Shown here in pieces: positions 16,235 to 25,253 of a DNA stretch of 35,479 bases. This DNA is from Bacteroidales bacterium (GTDB taxonomy: Bacteria > Bacteroidota > Bacteroidia > Bacteroidales > P3). The notes beneath the pieces were generated by a model. The model saw only the letters and a program-made list of their open reading frames with translations. It did no database searches and had not been told where the DNA came from. How positions within the stretch are numbered: the first letter of the stretch is position 1; each line of letters opens with the position of its first letter. The position numbers and the translations under genes were made by a program. Location: NCBI GenBank assembly GCA_017446745.1, contig JAFSQF010000015.1, positions 1 to 35,479 on the forward strand, in the 5' to 3' direction.

Positions 16235-16519
16235 TCATTGAATAATTTCGGAGGACAGCTGTTTGTTGAGGAGAGCGGTGTGCATAGGGAGTAGCTCCTC
16301 GTAGCCGCCTGTTTTTACGATGCATTTGCCAGTGTAGTGAATCATGATGGTGCATTGTTGCGCCTGCTCGTAGGTATGGCGGCAGATGTCCACCAAAGCC
16401 TTGATGACGTAGTCGAAAGTGTGGTAATCATCGTTGTGGAGCACCAGTTTGCTGCCGTCGTCGTCCAGGACGTCAACATCCTGTTCCTCTTGTCCTTTAT
16501 ATTTCTCGTCGTCTTTCAA
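16235..16519 (-). CDS. clpS: ATP-dependent Clp protease adaptor ClpS
   Basis: 94 residues. The substrate-binding and ClpA/ClpC-docking residues are present: HNDDYHTFDYV (28-38, with N29 and D30) and the pocket His in MIHYTGKC (about 61). ClpS delivers N-degron proteins to the Clp protease. The first 22 residues are acidic and disordered, as in many Bacteroidota members. It lies 82 bases after ispF, within the porU-porV-ispF-clpS-floA-nuclease run. Confidence 0.9.
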   Translation of the reverse strand: MKDDEKYKGQEEQDVDVLDDDGSKLVLHNDDYHTFDYVIKALVDICRHTYEQAQQCTIMIHYTGKCIVKTGGYEELLPMHTALLNKQLSSEIIQ

Positions 16520-16601
16520 TGTTGAAAGGGTTTTAGTTGTTGAACTGTTTGATTGTTTGATGTTTTAATAGTTGATTTCTCAATCTCGTAGTGGTTTCCG
16601 C

Positions 16602-17078
16602 TCATTCGCTGAGGATTAGCACGTTTGCCAAGGCGGAGATGCCTTCCTCGCGGCCTTCGAATCCGAGATGTTCCGTTGTGGTTGCTTTAATAGAGATGTT
16701 GTCCAAGGGCAGGTGCATGACGTTGGCAAGGGTTTGACGCATCTGAGGGATGAATGCCGCCACTTTGGGTTTCTGCATGATAAGGATGGCGTCGACGTTG
16801 CCAATGGTGTATTTCTTTTCTTTCAGCAGTGTGCACACCTTGTCGAGGAGCCGTTTGCTGTCGATGCCCTTGTAGGCCGGGTCGGTGTCGGGGAAGTGCT
16901 GGCCTATGTCGCCCAGCGCTGCCGCGCCGAGCAGAGCGTCGCAGATGGCGTGGATAAGCACATCGGCGTCGGAGTGGCCCACGAGGCCTTTGCTGTGAGG
17001 CACCTGTATGCCGCCAAGCCATAGAGGAAGCCCCTCTTTGAGTTGATGCACGTCGTAGCCTATGCCTGTTCTGAACAT
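16602..17078 (-). CDS. ispF: 2-C-methyl-D-erythritol 2,4-cyclodiphosphate synthase
   Basis: 158 residues, the normal IspF length. Zinc ligands D9 and H11 (GYDVHQL) and H43 (VLIHAICDALLGA), plus the substrate loop VGHSDADV (34-40) and the C-terminal KATTTEHLGFEGREEG with its conserved Thr-Glu. It closes the cyclodiphosphate in the non-mevalonate isoprenoid pathway, forming a homotrimer in the cytoplasm. It is 38 bases after porV; the order porU-porV-ispF also occurs in Porphyromonas gingivalis, supporting the porU and porV calls. Confidence 0.95.
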   Translation of the reverse strand: MFRTGIGYDVHQLKEGLPLWLGGIQVPHSKGLVGHSDADVLIHAICDALLGAAALGDIGQHFPDTDPAYKGIDSKRLLDKVCTLLKEKKYTIGNVDAILIMQKPKVAAFIPQMRQTLANVMHLPLDNISIKATTTEHLGFEGREEGISALANVLILSE

Positions 17079-17116
17079 TTCAATCGTTGAAAGATGATTA
17101 TTAATTGAGACGGAAT

Positions 17117-18304
17117 TTATTTCGACTTGTCGAAGTTGAGGGTTAGAGAGACGCGGACGGTGTTGGCCAGGGGGTTGGTGCTGAAGCTGGTGGTGGGGAG
17201 GAGGTAGGAGAGGTCCACGGCCATTTTTTTGTAGCGGAAGCCTACGCCGAGGGTCAGATACTGCCGTGCACCTTTGGTTTTGTGCTCGTAGAAATAGCCC
17301 AGGCGAGCGGCGAGGGCGTTGGAATACCAGTATTCGGTGCCAAGTGAAAGGCTGATTTCGCGCAGTTCCTCGGAGAGGCCTCCCGGGGCGTCGTTGAAAG
17401 AGCGGAGGGCACCCATGACGGAGCTGGTGCTCCGATAGTCGGTCATGTCGTCATAGGAGCCATACCAGGTGCTGTCGTCGGGGTTGAATTGGGGAGGGGT
17501 GGGGACGAGGAGCTTATTGAGGTCGAGGAGCACATTGATGCGGTTGTATTCGTCGATGTCGTAGCTGTAGCGAGCGCCGAGGCGCAAGTTGGCGGGGAGG
17601 AACTCGCTCTCTGCTGCGTCGTCGGAATAGGAGAGTTTGTTACCGAGGTTGCTGATAGTGAGAGCGCCGGCCACTTGCTGGTCGCGGTTAATGTCGCGCT
17701 GGTAGTAAAGACCCACGTCGGCAGCCAGGGCGTTGGCAGCTTTTGTCGACTGGTCCTGGACGGTGAGGCCCTGGGTGAGGTCGTCGTGGATGAAACGTCC
17801 GGTGGCGCCGATGGACAGGTAGTCGGAGAGCTTCATGGAGTAGGAGACATCGACGGCGAACTCGTTGGGCTTGAAGAGGCCTTGGTCGTTGCCGTCAAGG
17901 TCGGTATGCTGAATATCGCCCATGGTGAAGTAGGTGAGCGAGAAGCCCACGGTGCTGCGCCTGTTGATGCGCTTGTAGCCGCCGAGGTAAAGGAAGTTCA
18001 TCTCGCTGTCGAGTTTGCGGAGCCAAGGGGTGTAGGTGGTGCTGATGGCCATGTCGATAGGGGCGAAGGCCAGCTTGGCGTTGTTCCAGTGGTTGGAGTA
18101 GGCGTTGGGTTCGTAGGCGGCGCCGGCGTCGCCGAGGGCGCCGCTGATGGCGTCGGGGGCAATGAGGAGGATGGGGATGCCGGTGGAGATATAGTTGTTG
18201 CTCTGGCCTACGATTTTGTCGTTGTCGTATTGGGCGTGAGCCACGCTGGCGAAGCCGGTGGCGACGGCCAACAGGACGATGCTTTTCAAAAAAATGTTGT
18301 TCAT
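17117..18304 (-). CDS. porV: Type IX secretion outer-membrane protein PorV (LptO)
   Basis: 395 residues. A signal peptide (1-25, ending AHAQ) precedes a FadL-like beta-barrel starting with GIPILLIAPDAISGALGDAGAA, the hallmark start of PorV. Many aromatic, amphipathic strands follow, and the end is a strand with VRVSLTLNF. PorV shuttles folded cargo from the SprA translocon to the attachment complex and holds the PorU sortase on the cell surface. It is read after porU with a 74-base spacer. PorQ and LptO-like paralogs are alternatives, but position and N-terminal motif favour PorV. Confidence 0.92.
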   Translation of the reverse strand: MNNIFLKSIVLLAVATGFASVAHAQYDNDKIVGQSNNYISTGIPILLIAPDAISGALGDAGAAYEPNAYSNHWNNAKLAFAPIDMAISTTYTPWLRKLDSEMNFLYLGGYKRINRRSTVGFSLTYFTMGDIQHTDLDGNDQGLFKPNEFAVDVSYSMKLSDYLSIGATGRFIHDDLTQGLTVQDQSTKAANALAADVGLYYQRDINRDQQVAGALTISNLGNKLSYSDDAAESEFLPANLRLGARYSYDIDEYNRINVLLDLNKLLVPTPPQFNPDDSTWYGSYDDMTDYRSTSSVMGALRSFNDAPGGLSEELREISLSLGTEYWYSNALAARLGYFYEHKTKGARQYLTLGVGFRYKKMAVDLSYLLPTTSFSTNPLANTVRVSLTLNFDKSK

Positions 18305-18378
18305 CTATTCAATTTAGAAGTTGATGCTGGGGAAACGATGAAAGATAGACTTTATTGTGTCGTTATGGTTAAAAAAGG

Positions 18379-21300
18379 TTATTTGACGACAATTTTGCCG
18401 TTTTGGACAATTTTGTCGCCATTGTTGTCGATGGCTGTGAAGCGGGCCAGGTAGATGCCCGGACGGGCGTGCGAGCCGTCGGGGTAGGTGAGGTCCCAGC
18501 ACACGGGGCCGGCCACGTAGCTGTTGGCGTTTACCGCCGGCGAGGCATCGACGATGCGCCGGCCCTGGAGGTCGAAGATCTCAAGCCGGGCGCTCTCCAG
18601 CGTCGTGGCGCGGTTCATCTCGAGGCGAATGCACACGTGGTCGGAAGCGGGGTTTGGCATGGCATGGAGCTGCGCAAAGGCGGTGTCGGCGTTTTTCACC
18701 ACGAACGAGATCTCCGCTGAAGCGGAATAATTGAATATGTTCCAGGCTTTCACGGTGATGGTGTGCCGTCCGGAGGGCAGCGAGGAGTAGAGGTATCGGA
18801 TGGTGCCGTTGAGGTCGTTGTTGATGTCGGTCTCGTAGAAGTCGTTGAGGACGACGATGTTGTTTGGGTTACCGTCGAGGATGGCCGTGATGTCGTGGCC
18901 GAGGCCGCTGCCCACCGAGTTGATGCCCAGCGAGTCGTGGAGGAGGACGAGTAGGGTGGGGTTGGGGTCGGTTACGGCGCCGTTGCGGAAATTGGTGTCG
19001 TTGATGAAGAGGCGTAGCGAGGGGCGAACATCGTCGACGAGGGCATCGGGGTCGAAGCCGCCGAGCATGAGGTTCTGGTACACGCCGGAGGCGTCTTCGG
19101 TGGCACTCTTGGCGTAGTGCGCCAAGCGGCAGAGGTCGAAGGCGTAGGCCACGTCGCGCGGCACGATGAAGTGGTAGCTGAAGCGTCCGCCGCTGACGGC
19201 TACTGAGCCGCGGTAGAGGAGGCTGTTCTGCTGGGTGAAGCCCACAGCGCAGCCCTCGTTGTCGTTGGCAAGGGTGCGGGAGAGCCTCTCGCGGTCGTAG
19301 ACTTCTGGGAAGATGCGGCCGTCGAAGTCGCTGACCAGGTTGCCGTCGAGGTCGCGAATCTCGCCCTCTACGGTGACGGTGCTGAGCACCAGGGCGGTGT
19401 CGTAGCGTGCGGGGTCGACGGGGCGTCCGTTGATGGAGGTCACCACAACGCGGTGCTTGGGGAAGCTCAGCGTCAGAGCCGGGTCGCCGACGAGTGTCAG
19501 GGCCTGAGTGGTTATGCGTTGGTTTTTAGCAGTGCGTATGCCCTCGCCGATGGTGTGGTTGGGGTCGAGGCATTGCATAATCATGGCGGTGTTGACCGAC
19601 TGGATGTGCGAGATGGGGCGCGAAGCGGCGATGCATCCGATGCCGGCGCCATGGGCCAGGAGGAACTCCTCGGCGCCACAGGTCTCGGCGGGGTCGTCGA
19701 AGCGTCCGAAGGTGCAGGTGCTGGTGATGAAGAAAGGCAGCTGTAGGGTGTTGGCATAGCCGCTGATGTCGCTTTTCATCATGAAGCGTTCGGTGCCAAT
19801 ATATTGTGAAGAGCCGTGGCCTATGTAGTTGAGCAGGAGGCATCCGTAGTCGAGGCGTTTCTTGAGGGCGTTGTTGACGTCGGGGTAGTATGAGCCGTCG
19901 GCGCCGGACTGCTGCACGTAGGCGTCGGCGTAGATTTTTTCGACGGTGAAATGTGGGTAGGTGCTGTTGATTTGGCGTGCCGTCACTTCCGACGACCAGG
20001 TGAAGCTGGTGTCGTAGGGCTTGTCGGGGTCGGCGTCGTCGGCCAGCAGGGTGATGGTGTTGCGCCAGTCGCCCCGAATGTTGTCGTCGAGCAGGTCGGC
20101 ACGCATCATGTAGCGTTCTATTTTGTCTACCAGCCGCGCGGCCTCGTCGGCATCCTTGGCCGGGAGGCGTCCCACGCTGACGTCGAGGCTTTCGTAGACC
20201 GAGCCGGTCTCGTTGTCGTCGAGGAAAGTGAATATGTCGTCGGTGGCGATGGAGTGCGAGCCGTCGTCGTCGAACGAGGCGAGGGGTTCGTAGGTCACTA
20301 CATCGGTGATGTTGTGCTTCAGCAGGTTGCGGTTGTCGTAGGTGCCTTTGCCAAAAAGGAGCAGATGCTTGGGGCAACGCAGCGAGGTGTCGTTGAGCGA
20401 ACGGTTGCGGAACAAGCGCAGCAGCTGACGGACGGCCATGGGGTCGCGCTGTCCGCCGCTGAATTCGTTGAACACCTCGTTTTGTGAGGCCACGAGCACC
20501 TCCATATCATCCATGATGCTGTGCAGGTTGGCCAGGCGTTGAGCTTGCGAGCGCAAGTCGGGGTGGCATACGATGACGAAGTCGGGCTGCGTGCTGCCAT
20601 GGAGGTCTTGGTTGGGGAGGGGCAGCACTGTGGCGGGCTGTAGGGCCGCGGAGGGCTGGAAGGCCACGAAGAGGTGCCTCTGGTTGGTGGGCGAGGTGAA
20701 CGTGAGGGTGTTGCCGCTCCGCGAGCAATGCATGTCGGCCACGTGGTTGTAGTCGGTCACGTCCCAGATGCGGGTGTCGGCGCTGGTGCCGGCCACGTTG
20801 TAGGGGTGCACCTCGCTGTCGAGGGCGTCGCAATAGAAGAAAGAGGTCTCGCCGTCCATCATGATAGGGGTCGTGGCGTCGACTTCCACATAGTCCAGAT
20901 AGCCCTCGGCAAGGTTTTCGCTATAGCGGTAGGCGAAAACGGCATTGATGTCGGTGCCGTTGGGCTCAATGCTCTGTACGAACGTGGAGTAGCGGTTGCT
21001 GCTGTTGAAAGGGTGCGAGAATGAAGTGCCGTTGATGGTGGCCGTGAAATTGCTGCTCTGCTGTGATATGGATGCCAGGGCGTAGCCCACTTTCATGGCC
21101 GACGGGGTGGCGTGAAGATGAAGGGCTACAGAGTGCTGGCTGTTCGAGGCGAAGAATTTCTCGCCCACCCAGATCTGGCCCGTCCGGTGTGTGTTCAGCA
21201 GCTCTTTCTCGTAGTGTAGCAGGGTGTGGCAGGTTGTGATGGCCTCGCCCGAAGCTTGCTGGGCGTCGGCTTGTGCTATGCGCAGGTGTGAGCCCTCTTG

Positions 21301-21744
21301 AAGGGTGAGGAAGAGGTAGTTGGCGGTGTCGTAGGGGTGGGTCAGTAGCTGGTACATGTCGAGGCTGCTGTTGTATGTCCAGCGGTTTGGCCCGGCGGCG
21401 TAGAAAAGGATGTAGTCGTCCTGGTCCATAATGCCGTTGGCGTTGGCGTCGTGCACCTCTATGGCCATCTCGGCCAGGTCGTCGGGGCGTGGGGTGCTGT
21501 TGTTGAGGTCCATAACGCCTCCGGGATGGCCAAACATCGCGATGTCGGCGGTTTTGCAGCCTTGCAGCGAGGCGATGTCGGTGGGGGAGAGGCGGTAGAT
21601 GCCATCGGCGGTCACGCCGATTTTCCACCACGGGCCAGTGGCAAGCACGGAATGGTTTGCCGTCTGGGCCTGGAGGCGTGGCATGGCAAAGGTGCAGAGC
21701 AGTACAGTTGCTGCCATGAATCTGAAGAGGACGATTCTTTTCAT
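18379..21744 (-). CDS. porU: Type IX secretion sortase PorU (C25 gingipain-like)
   Basis: 1121 residues. Signal peptide ending LQAQ, a long N-terminal beta region, a C25 (gingipain-like) cysteine peptidase domain with the catalytic His in NYIGHGSSQY and Cys in ITSTCTFGRFDD (around residues 640-680), then Ig-like domains and a type A T9SS C-terminal signal starting LHAMPNPASD and ending in GIYLARF to KIVVK. PorU removes C-terminal signals of T9SS cargo and attaches the products to A-LPS at the surface. The large size and the intact frame argue against decay here. It heads the minus-strand run with porV and diverges from porP. Confidence 0.94.
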   Translation of the reverse strand: MKRIVLFRFMAATVLLCTFAMPRLQAQTANHSVLATGPWWKIGVTADGIYRLSPTDIASLQGCKTADIAMFGHPGGVMDLNNSTPRPDDLAEMAIEVHDANANGIMDQDDYILFYAAGPNRWTYNSSLDMYQLLTHPYDTANYLFLTLQEGSHLRIAQADAQQASGEAITTCHTLLHYEKELLNTHRTGQIWVGEKFFASNSQHSVALHLHATPSAMKVGYALASISQQSSNFTATINGTSFSHPFNSSNRYSTFVQSIEPNGTDINAVFAYRYSENLAEGYLDYVEVDATTPIMMDGETSFFYCDALDSEVHPYNVAGTSADTRIWDVTDYNHVADMHCSRSGNTLTFTSPTNQRHLFVAFQPSAALQPATVLPLPNQDLHGSTQPDFVIVCHPDLRSQAQRLANLHSIMDDMEVLVASQNEVFNEFSGGQRDPMAVRQLLRLFRNRSLNDTSLRCPKHLLLFGKGTYDNRNLLKHNITDVVTYEPLASFDDDGSHSIATDDIFTFLDDNETGSVYESLDVSVGRLPAKDADEAARLVDKIERYMMRADLLDDNIRGDWRNTITLLADDADPDKPYDTSFTWSSEVTARQINSTYPHFTVEKIYADAYVQQSGADGSYYPDVNNALKKRLDYGCLLLNYIGHGSSQYIGTERFMMKSDISGYANTLQLPFFITSTCTFGRFDDPAETCGAEEFLLAHGAGIGCIAASRPISHIQSVNTAMIMQCLDPNHTIGEGIRTAKNQRITTQALTLVGDPALTLSFPKHRVVVTSINGRPVDPARYDTALVLSTVTVEGEIRDLDGNLVSDFDGRIFPEVYDRERLSRTLANDNEGCAVGFTQQNSLLYRGSVAVSGGRFSYHFIVPRDVAYAFDLCRLAHYAKSATEDASGVYQNLMLGGFDPDALVDDVRPSLRLFINDTNFRNGAVTDPNPTLLVLLHDSLGINSVGSGLGHDITAILDGNPNNIVVLNDFYETDINNDLNGTIRYLYSSLPSGRHTITVKAWNIFNYSASAEISFVVKNADTAFAQLHAMPNPASDHVCIRLEMNRATTLESARLEIFDLQGRRIVDASPAVNANSYVAGPVCWDLTYPDGSHARPGIYLARFTAIDNNGDKIVQNGKIVVK

Positions 21745-22021
21745 GCCATTATTAACTATTATGTTTCTTATTTATTGTTGACGGGTGAAAATAATGTTCC
21801 GTGGAGGCGAAAAATAGTGCGCTACGAAGCGTTCGAAAAAGGGTTCAATTTTTGTTTTTTGTGGTTTATTTTGGTTCTTTTTGGAACAAAAATAACGGTA
21901 ATTACGTATATCATCGATGTTGAATTATAATATTTTGTAAAATATTTTTTCTAATTGTATAATTAATTGGAATAATATTCGTAATATTGCCAATTATTTT
22001 TAGGCTCATTTTATAACGTAT
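21745..22021. promoter_or_regulatory. Divergent promoter region between porU and porP
   Basis: 277 AT-rich bases separate two divergent T9SS operons, so both promoters should lie here. A -7-like TATTTTTG is on the minus strand at 21894-21887; no matching TTTG is at the expected spacing. No gene or strong hairpin was seen. Confidence 0.45.
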
Positions 22022-23026
22022 ATGATGAAGAAAGTAACAAAAATTGCCTTGCTCGCTGCGTTGCTTGTTGGGGCTGTTCAGAGCGGTAAAGCTCAGGATG
22101 TTGTTTTTTCACAGTTCTATGCCAATCCCATGTACATGAACCCTGCCTTTGCGGGGTCGAAGGTGTGTCCTCGCATCTCTATCAACTATCGTTCGCAGTG
22201 GCCCGCTCTGGTGAGTGCATTCACCACGGTGTCGGCCTCCTACGACCAGTATATTGATGCCCTTCATGGCGGCATAGGGGCGCTGCTGATGACCGACCGA
22301 CAGGGAGACCATGGCGCGTTGCAGACCAGCTCGGCTGCCGTCATGTACGCTTTCCGCTTCCAACTGGGGCGCAACGTTTGGGTCAATGCCGGCCTCAAGG
22401 CCGGGGTGACCAACACGAGCCTTGAATGGGATGGCTTGCGCTTCCCCGACATGATCGACCCCGTGGCCGGTTATATATTGAGCACCGGAGCCAAACCGCC
22501 GGCCGACGGCACAAGCAAATGGTACCTTGATTTCGACGCCGGCGCTTTGATCTATGGCCAGTCGTGGTATGCTGGCTTCTCTGCCGCCCACCTCACGCAG
22601 CCCAGCAATGGCTTCTATGGCGTCACTAAGCTGCCCATGAAGTTCACCGGCAATATTGGCGGACTGATAAACATCGCCGAGGAGGCGCGCCGCACCTCGT
22701 CGCTCGGTCTGGGCACCCCGGTCCTGTCGCCCAATTTCATCTATCAGTATCAGGCCGGATTCCATTATTTCAACTATGGCCTCTACCTCGACTGGATGCC
22801 TTTCCTGGTGGGTGTGTGGTTCCGCAACGGCCTCGAGAATGCCGACGCTTTCATCTTCCAGGTCGGCTTCCAGCAGGACTATTTCAAGATTGGCTACAGC
22901 TACGACGTCACCGTGTCGAAACTCTCCAACAACACTTCGGGAGCCCACGAGTTTAGCATCGGTATCCTTCTGCCGTGCCCCGAGAAGAAGCATAAAGTCA
23001 AAGCAATACGCTGCCCGTCGTTCTAA
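22022..23026 (+). CDS. porP: PorP/SprF-family type IX secretion membrane protein
   Basis: 334 residues. Signal peptide (about 1-24, ending GKAQ) followed by DVVFSQFYANPMYMNPAFAG, the defining start of the PorP/SprF family, then beta-barrel strands up to a C-terminal HEFSIGILLPC. PorP family proteins help the PorK/PorN ring and are needed for secretion or attachment of T9SS cargo. The family has many paralogs, but the position 131 bases in front of porK marks this as the porP of the core locus. The second Met may be the real start. Confidence 0.9.
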   Translation: MMKKVTKIALLAALLVGAVQSGKAQDVVFSQFYANPMYMNPAFAGSKVCPRISINYRSQWPALVSAFTTVSASYDQYIDALHGGIGALLMTDRQGDHGALQTSSAAVMYAFRFQLGRNVWVNAGLKAGVTNTSLEWDGLRFPDMIDPVAGYILSTGAKPPADGTSKWYLDFDAGALIYGQSWYAGFSAAHLTQPSNGFYGVTKLPMKFTGNIGGLINIAEEARRTSSLGLGTPVLSPNFIYQYQAGFHYFNYGLYLDWMPFLVGVWFRNGLENADAFIFQVGFQQDYFKIGYSYDVTVSKLSNNTSGAHEFSIGILLPCPEKKHKVKAIRCPSF

Positions 23027-23157
23027 TAGGATGATGGAGAGGACGGTGGTTGGCCGCATTGCTAGTGCTGGCCTTGCCCTCTTGGACAACAAAAGTTGAA
23101 ACAAATTGAAACATTCTTCCATCAATCACGTAAAATAAACGAAAAGCATATATCATC

Positions 23158-24714
23158 ATGAAAAACGTCAGAATCCTATCTCTTTTGTTGGTGGCAGCCG
23201 TTGTCATGACCGGCTGCAGCAAGCAGAAGTCGGCCACCACGGGTTGGAACTACAACGACCCGGAATGGGGTGGCTTTGAAGTGTCTGAATACAACGAGCA
23301 GATCACCGCTCCCGGTCTTGTCTTCATCGAAGGCGGTGCCTTCACCATGGGACGTGTGAGCGACGATTCGCGCTTCCAGTGGAACAACGTGGCCCATAAC
23401 GTCACCGTCTCGTCGTTCTATATCGATGAGACCGAGGTGACCAACCAGGCCTACCGCGAATATGTTTATTGGATGAAGCGTGCCTACGGCGAGGAGTATC
23501 CCGAACGGGTGCGTGCCATCTATCCCGACACCAACTGCTGGCGCGACAAGCTGGCATGGCGCGAGGGTTTCGTGGACTATTATTTCCAGAGCCCCATCTA
23601 CGACCAGTACCCCGTGGTCGGCGTCACCTGGGAGCAGGCCTCCAAATACTGCATCTGGCGTACCGACCGCGTCAATGAGAAGATTCTTGTCGACAAGGGC
23701 ATCATTGTCCTCGACCTCACCGACCTGCGCGGCGAGACGGCATTCCAGACCGACGTCTACCTTGCCGGACAGTACCGCGGCGAGTCGAAGAACGAGCTCG
23801 ACAACCTCGACCCCAGTGCCGGTGGCGAGCCCCGTCAGGTGCGCCGCGAGGATGGTATCCTGGTGCCTCACTACCGCCTGCCCACCGAGGCAGAATGGGA
23901 GTTCGCTGCCCTCGGCATGATTGGCAACACCTACGACGAGCGCATCGTCGAGCATAAGACCTACCCCTGGGCAGGCTCCAGTGTGCGCTCCGCCAACAAG
24001 AAATACTACGGTCAGTTCCTCGCCAACTTCAAGCGCAGCCGCGGCGATGCCATGGGCGTGGCAGGCAACTTGAACGACGGTTGGGATTACACTTGCCCCG
24101 TCAAGTGGTACTTCCCCAACGACTATGGCCTGTACAATATGGCCGGCAACGTCAGCGAGTGGTGCATGGATGTCTATCGTAAGGACCAGAACCCCGTGGG
24201 TGGCGAAGACATGGATCCCTATCGTGGTAACGTCTATCGCGCCCCGACCTATATCGACGAGGAGATTGCCATCAACGACACCACTGGCAGCATCATCTAT
24301 AAGAACGTCGACGACGACCTGAACCGTCGCAACTACCGTCAGGCCGACAATATCAACTACCTCGATGGCGACTATGCCAGCAATATCTACGATTATCAGA
24401 GCAACCAGAGCATCACCGAGTGGGTGGCTGTTGCCGACGAGGAGGATATGGGTGACGCAGCCGGCGAGGGCGAGGATGTCCTTGGCAATCCCGACAGCGT
24501 AACCAATATGATGTATCGCCGCAATGTCGACAACCCCCGCAACGTCACCTCGTTGCTGAGCAACAAGGTGCGTGTGGTGAAAGGCGGCTCGTGGAACGAC
24601 CGCGCCTACTGGATGCAGGCCGGCACCCGTCGCTTCTACGAGCAGGACCGCTCCACCAGCTGGATAGGTTTCCGCTGCGCCATGGACCGCCTCGGCTCCA
24701 ACACCAAGCAATAA
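23158..24714 (+). CDS. porK: Type IX secretion ring lipoprotein PorK/GldK
   Basis: 518 residues. Lipoprotein signal with lipobox MTGC (Cys 20), then an FGE-sulfatase-like domain from GLVFIEGGAFTMG (about 54-66) to the last strand WIGFRCAMDR. Within it are YIDETEVTNQAYREYV, RLPTEAEWEFAA and NMAGNVSEW, typical of GldK. PorK forms the periplasmic outer-membrane ring with PorN. A Gly/Asp-rich insert occurs at about 425-445. In related genomes porL, porM and porN follow directly; here a strong terminator comes 40 bases after the stop. Confidence 0.94.
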   Translation: MKNVRILSLLLVAAVVMTGCSKQKSATTGWNYNDPEWGGFEVSEYNEQITAPGLVFIEGGAFTMGRVSDDSRFQWNNVAHNVTVSSFYIDETEVTNQAYREYVYWMKRAYGEEYPERVRAIYPDTNCWRDKLAWREGFVDYYFQSPIYDQYPVVGVTWEQASKYCIWRTDRVNEKILVDKGIIVLDLTDLRGETAFQTDVYLAGQYRGESKNELDNLDPSAGGEPRQVRREDGILVPHYRLPTEAEWEFAALGMIGNTYDERIVEHKTYPWAGSSVRSANKKYYGQFLANFKRSRGDAMGVAGNLNDGWDYTCPVKWYFPNDYGLYNMAGNVSEWCMDVYRKDQNPVGGEDMDPYRGNVYRAPTYIDEEIAINDTTGSIIYKNVDDDLNRRNYRQADNINYLDGDYASNIYDYQSNQSITEWVAVADEEDMGDAAGEGEDVLGNPDSVTNMMYRRNVDNPRNVTSLLSNKVRVVKGGSWNDRAYWMQAGTRRFYEQDRSTSWIGFRCAMDRLGSNTKQ

Positions 24715-24754
24715 GCCTCGACTTACTTCTCGCAACTCATAATTGTCTTTTCAT

Positions 24755-24790
24755 AAAAAAAGCCGTTCTCTATCAGAACGGCTTTTTTTT
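24755..24790 (+). terminator. Rho-independent terminator of porP-porK
   Basis: A-run, stem GCCGTTCT (24762-24769), a 5-base loop, stem AGAACGGC (24775-24782) and eight T. The arms extend through the A and T runs. A textbook terminator, probably active on both strands. It closes the operon after porK. The T-tract is directly followed by the group IIC intron-like fragment. Confidence 0.95.
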
Positions 24791-24839
24791 GTTCGCCCGA
24801 CATGGGCATAATCTAACGGGTGCAAGTCTCGAGCGCGGC
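24791..24839 (+). mobile_element. Truncated 5' end of a group IIC intron (fragment)
   Basis: Directly after the terminator T-tract the sequence reads GTTCGCCCGACATGGGC, then, about 15 bases on, GGGTGCAAGTCTCGAGCGCGG. This matches the layout of group II intron 5' ends, in particular class C introns such as that of Oceanobacillus iheyensis (GUGUGCCCGGCAUGGGU ... GGGUGAGAGUCCCGAA). Class C introns insert behind terminator stems, exactly this position. Only about 49 bases remain; no reverse transcriptase and no domain V/VI are visible. The fragment is cut by the next element. The match is from memory, not from an alignment. Confidence 0.55.
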
Positions 24840-25253
24840 CTAACCCAAGTTCACCCCTTGCTTAATCTAACTATCCTGTCATGAGCGATTTGGCGCTTCG
24901 TGGTTTTATGTTTGGGTACTACAGATTTTCATTTTTCGGAATGGGTAGTGGCGATAGCCGAGTTTGTTCATCTCGCTGTCTCTTTGGATTATATCGCGGT
25001 TTTGTCGTAAAAAACATACGGCAAAATTACGAGCGTTTTCGTTAAGCCGAATGCAGAGGGCAAATCACAAAGTGTTTGCACTATGCTGAGGCGAGAAAAC
25101 GGCCCTTGAAAAGGAACAATATTTCATACGCTCTGGGTAGTACAAACCGACTTTCGCTATTTTGCAGACTAGGTATTATTATAGATCAACACTTTACAAA
25201 TCTGATTGGTTGAGAAATGCCCAAAAAAAAATTCAGGGTTGAACTTGGGTTAG
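24840..25253. mobile_element. 414-bp element with CTAACCCAAGTTCA terminal inverted repeats
   Basis: Begins CTAACCCAAGTTCACCCC and ends GAACTTGGGTTAG; the outer 14 bases of both ends are perfect inverted repeats. On the minus strand the part next to the 24840 end encodes DSEMNKLGYRHYPFRKM and KICSTQT before a stop, the same C-terminal remnant as at 1182-1300 and 1464-1580. The other end matches 717-800. It is therefore an internally deleted, non-autonomous relative of the elements at 717-1649, in the opposite orientation. No target-site duplication is obvious. Confidence 0.7.

Noticed and set aside
23176-24735. Long minus-strand open frame (519 codons) opposite porK
   Set aside because: It is the antisense of porK, open because of GC-rich codon use; Val/Gly/Ala-rich without a domain. 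Similar shadows opposite porV, floA, lpxH and ispF were also left out.
24591-24884. Plus-strand frame across the end of porK and the terminator
   Set aside because: It runs in another frame of porK, through the terminator hairpin and into the TIR element; not a gene.
24840-25253. Structured RNA gene or riboswitch in this gap
   Set aside because: Both ends are inverted repeats and the interior matches the element copies at 717-1649, so a mobile remnant explains it.
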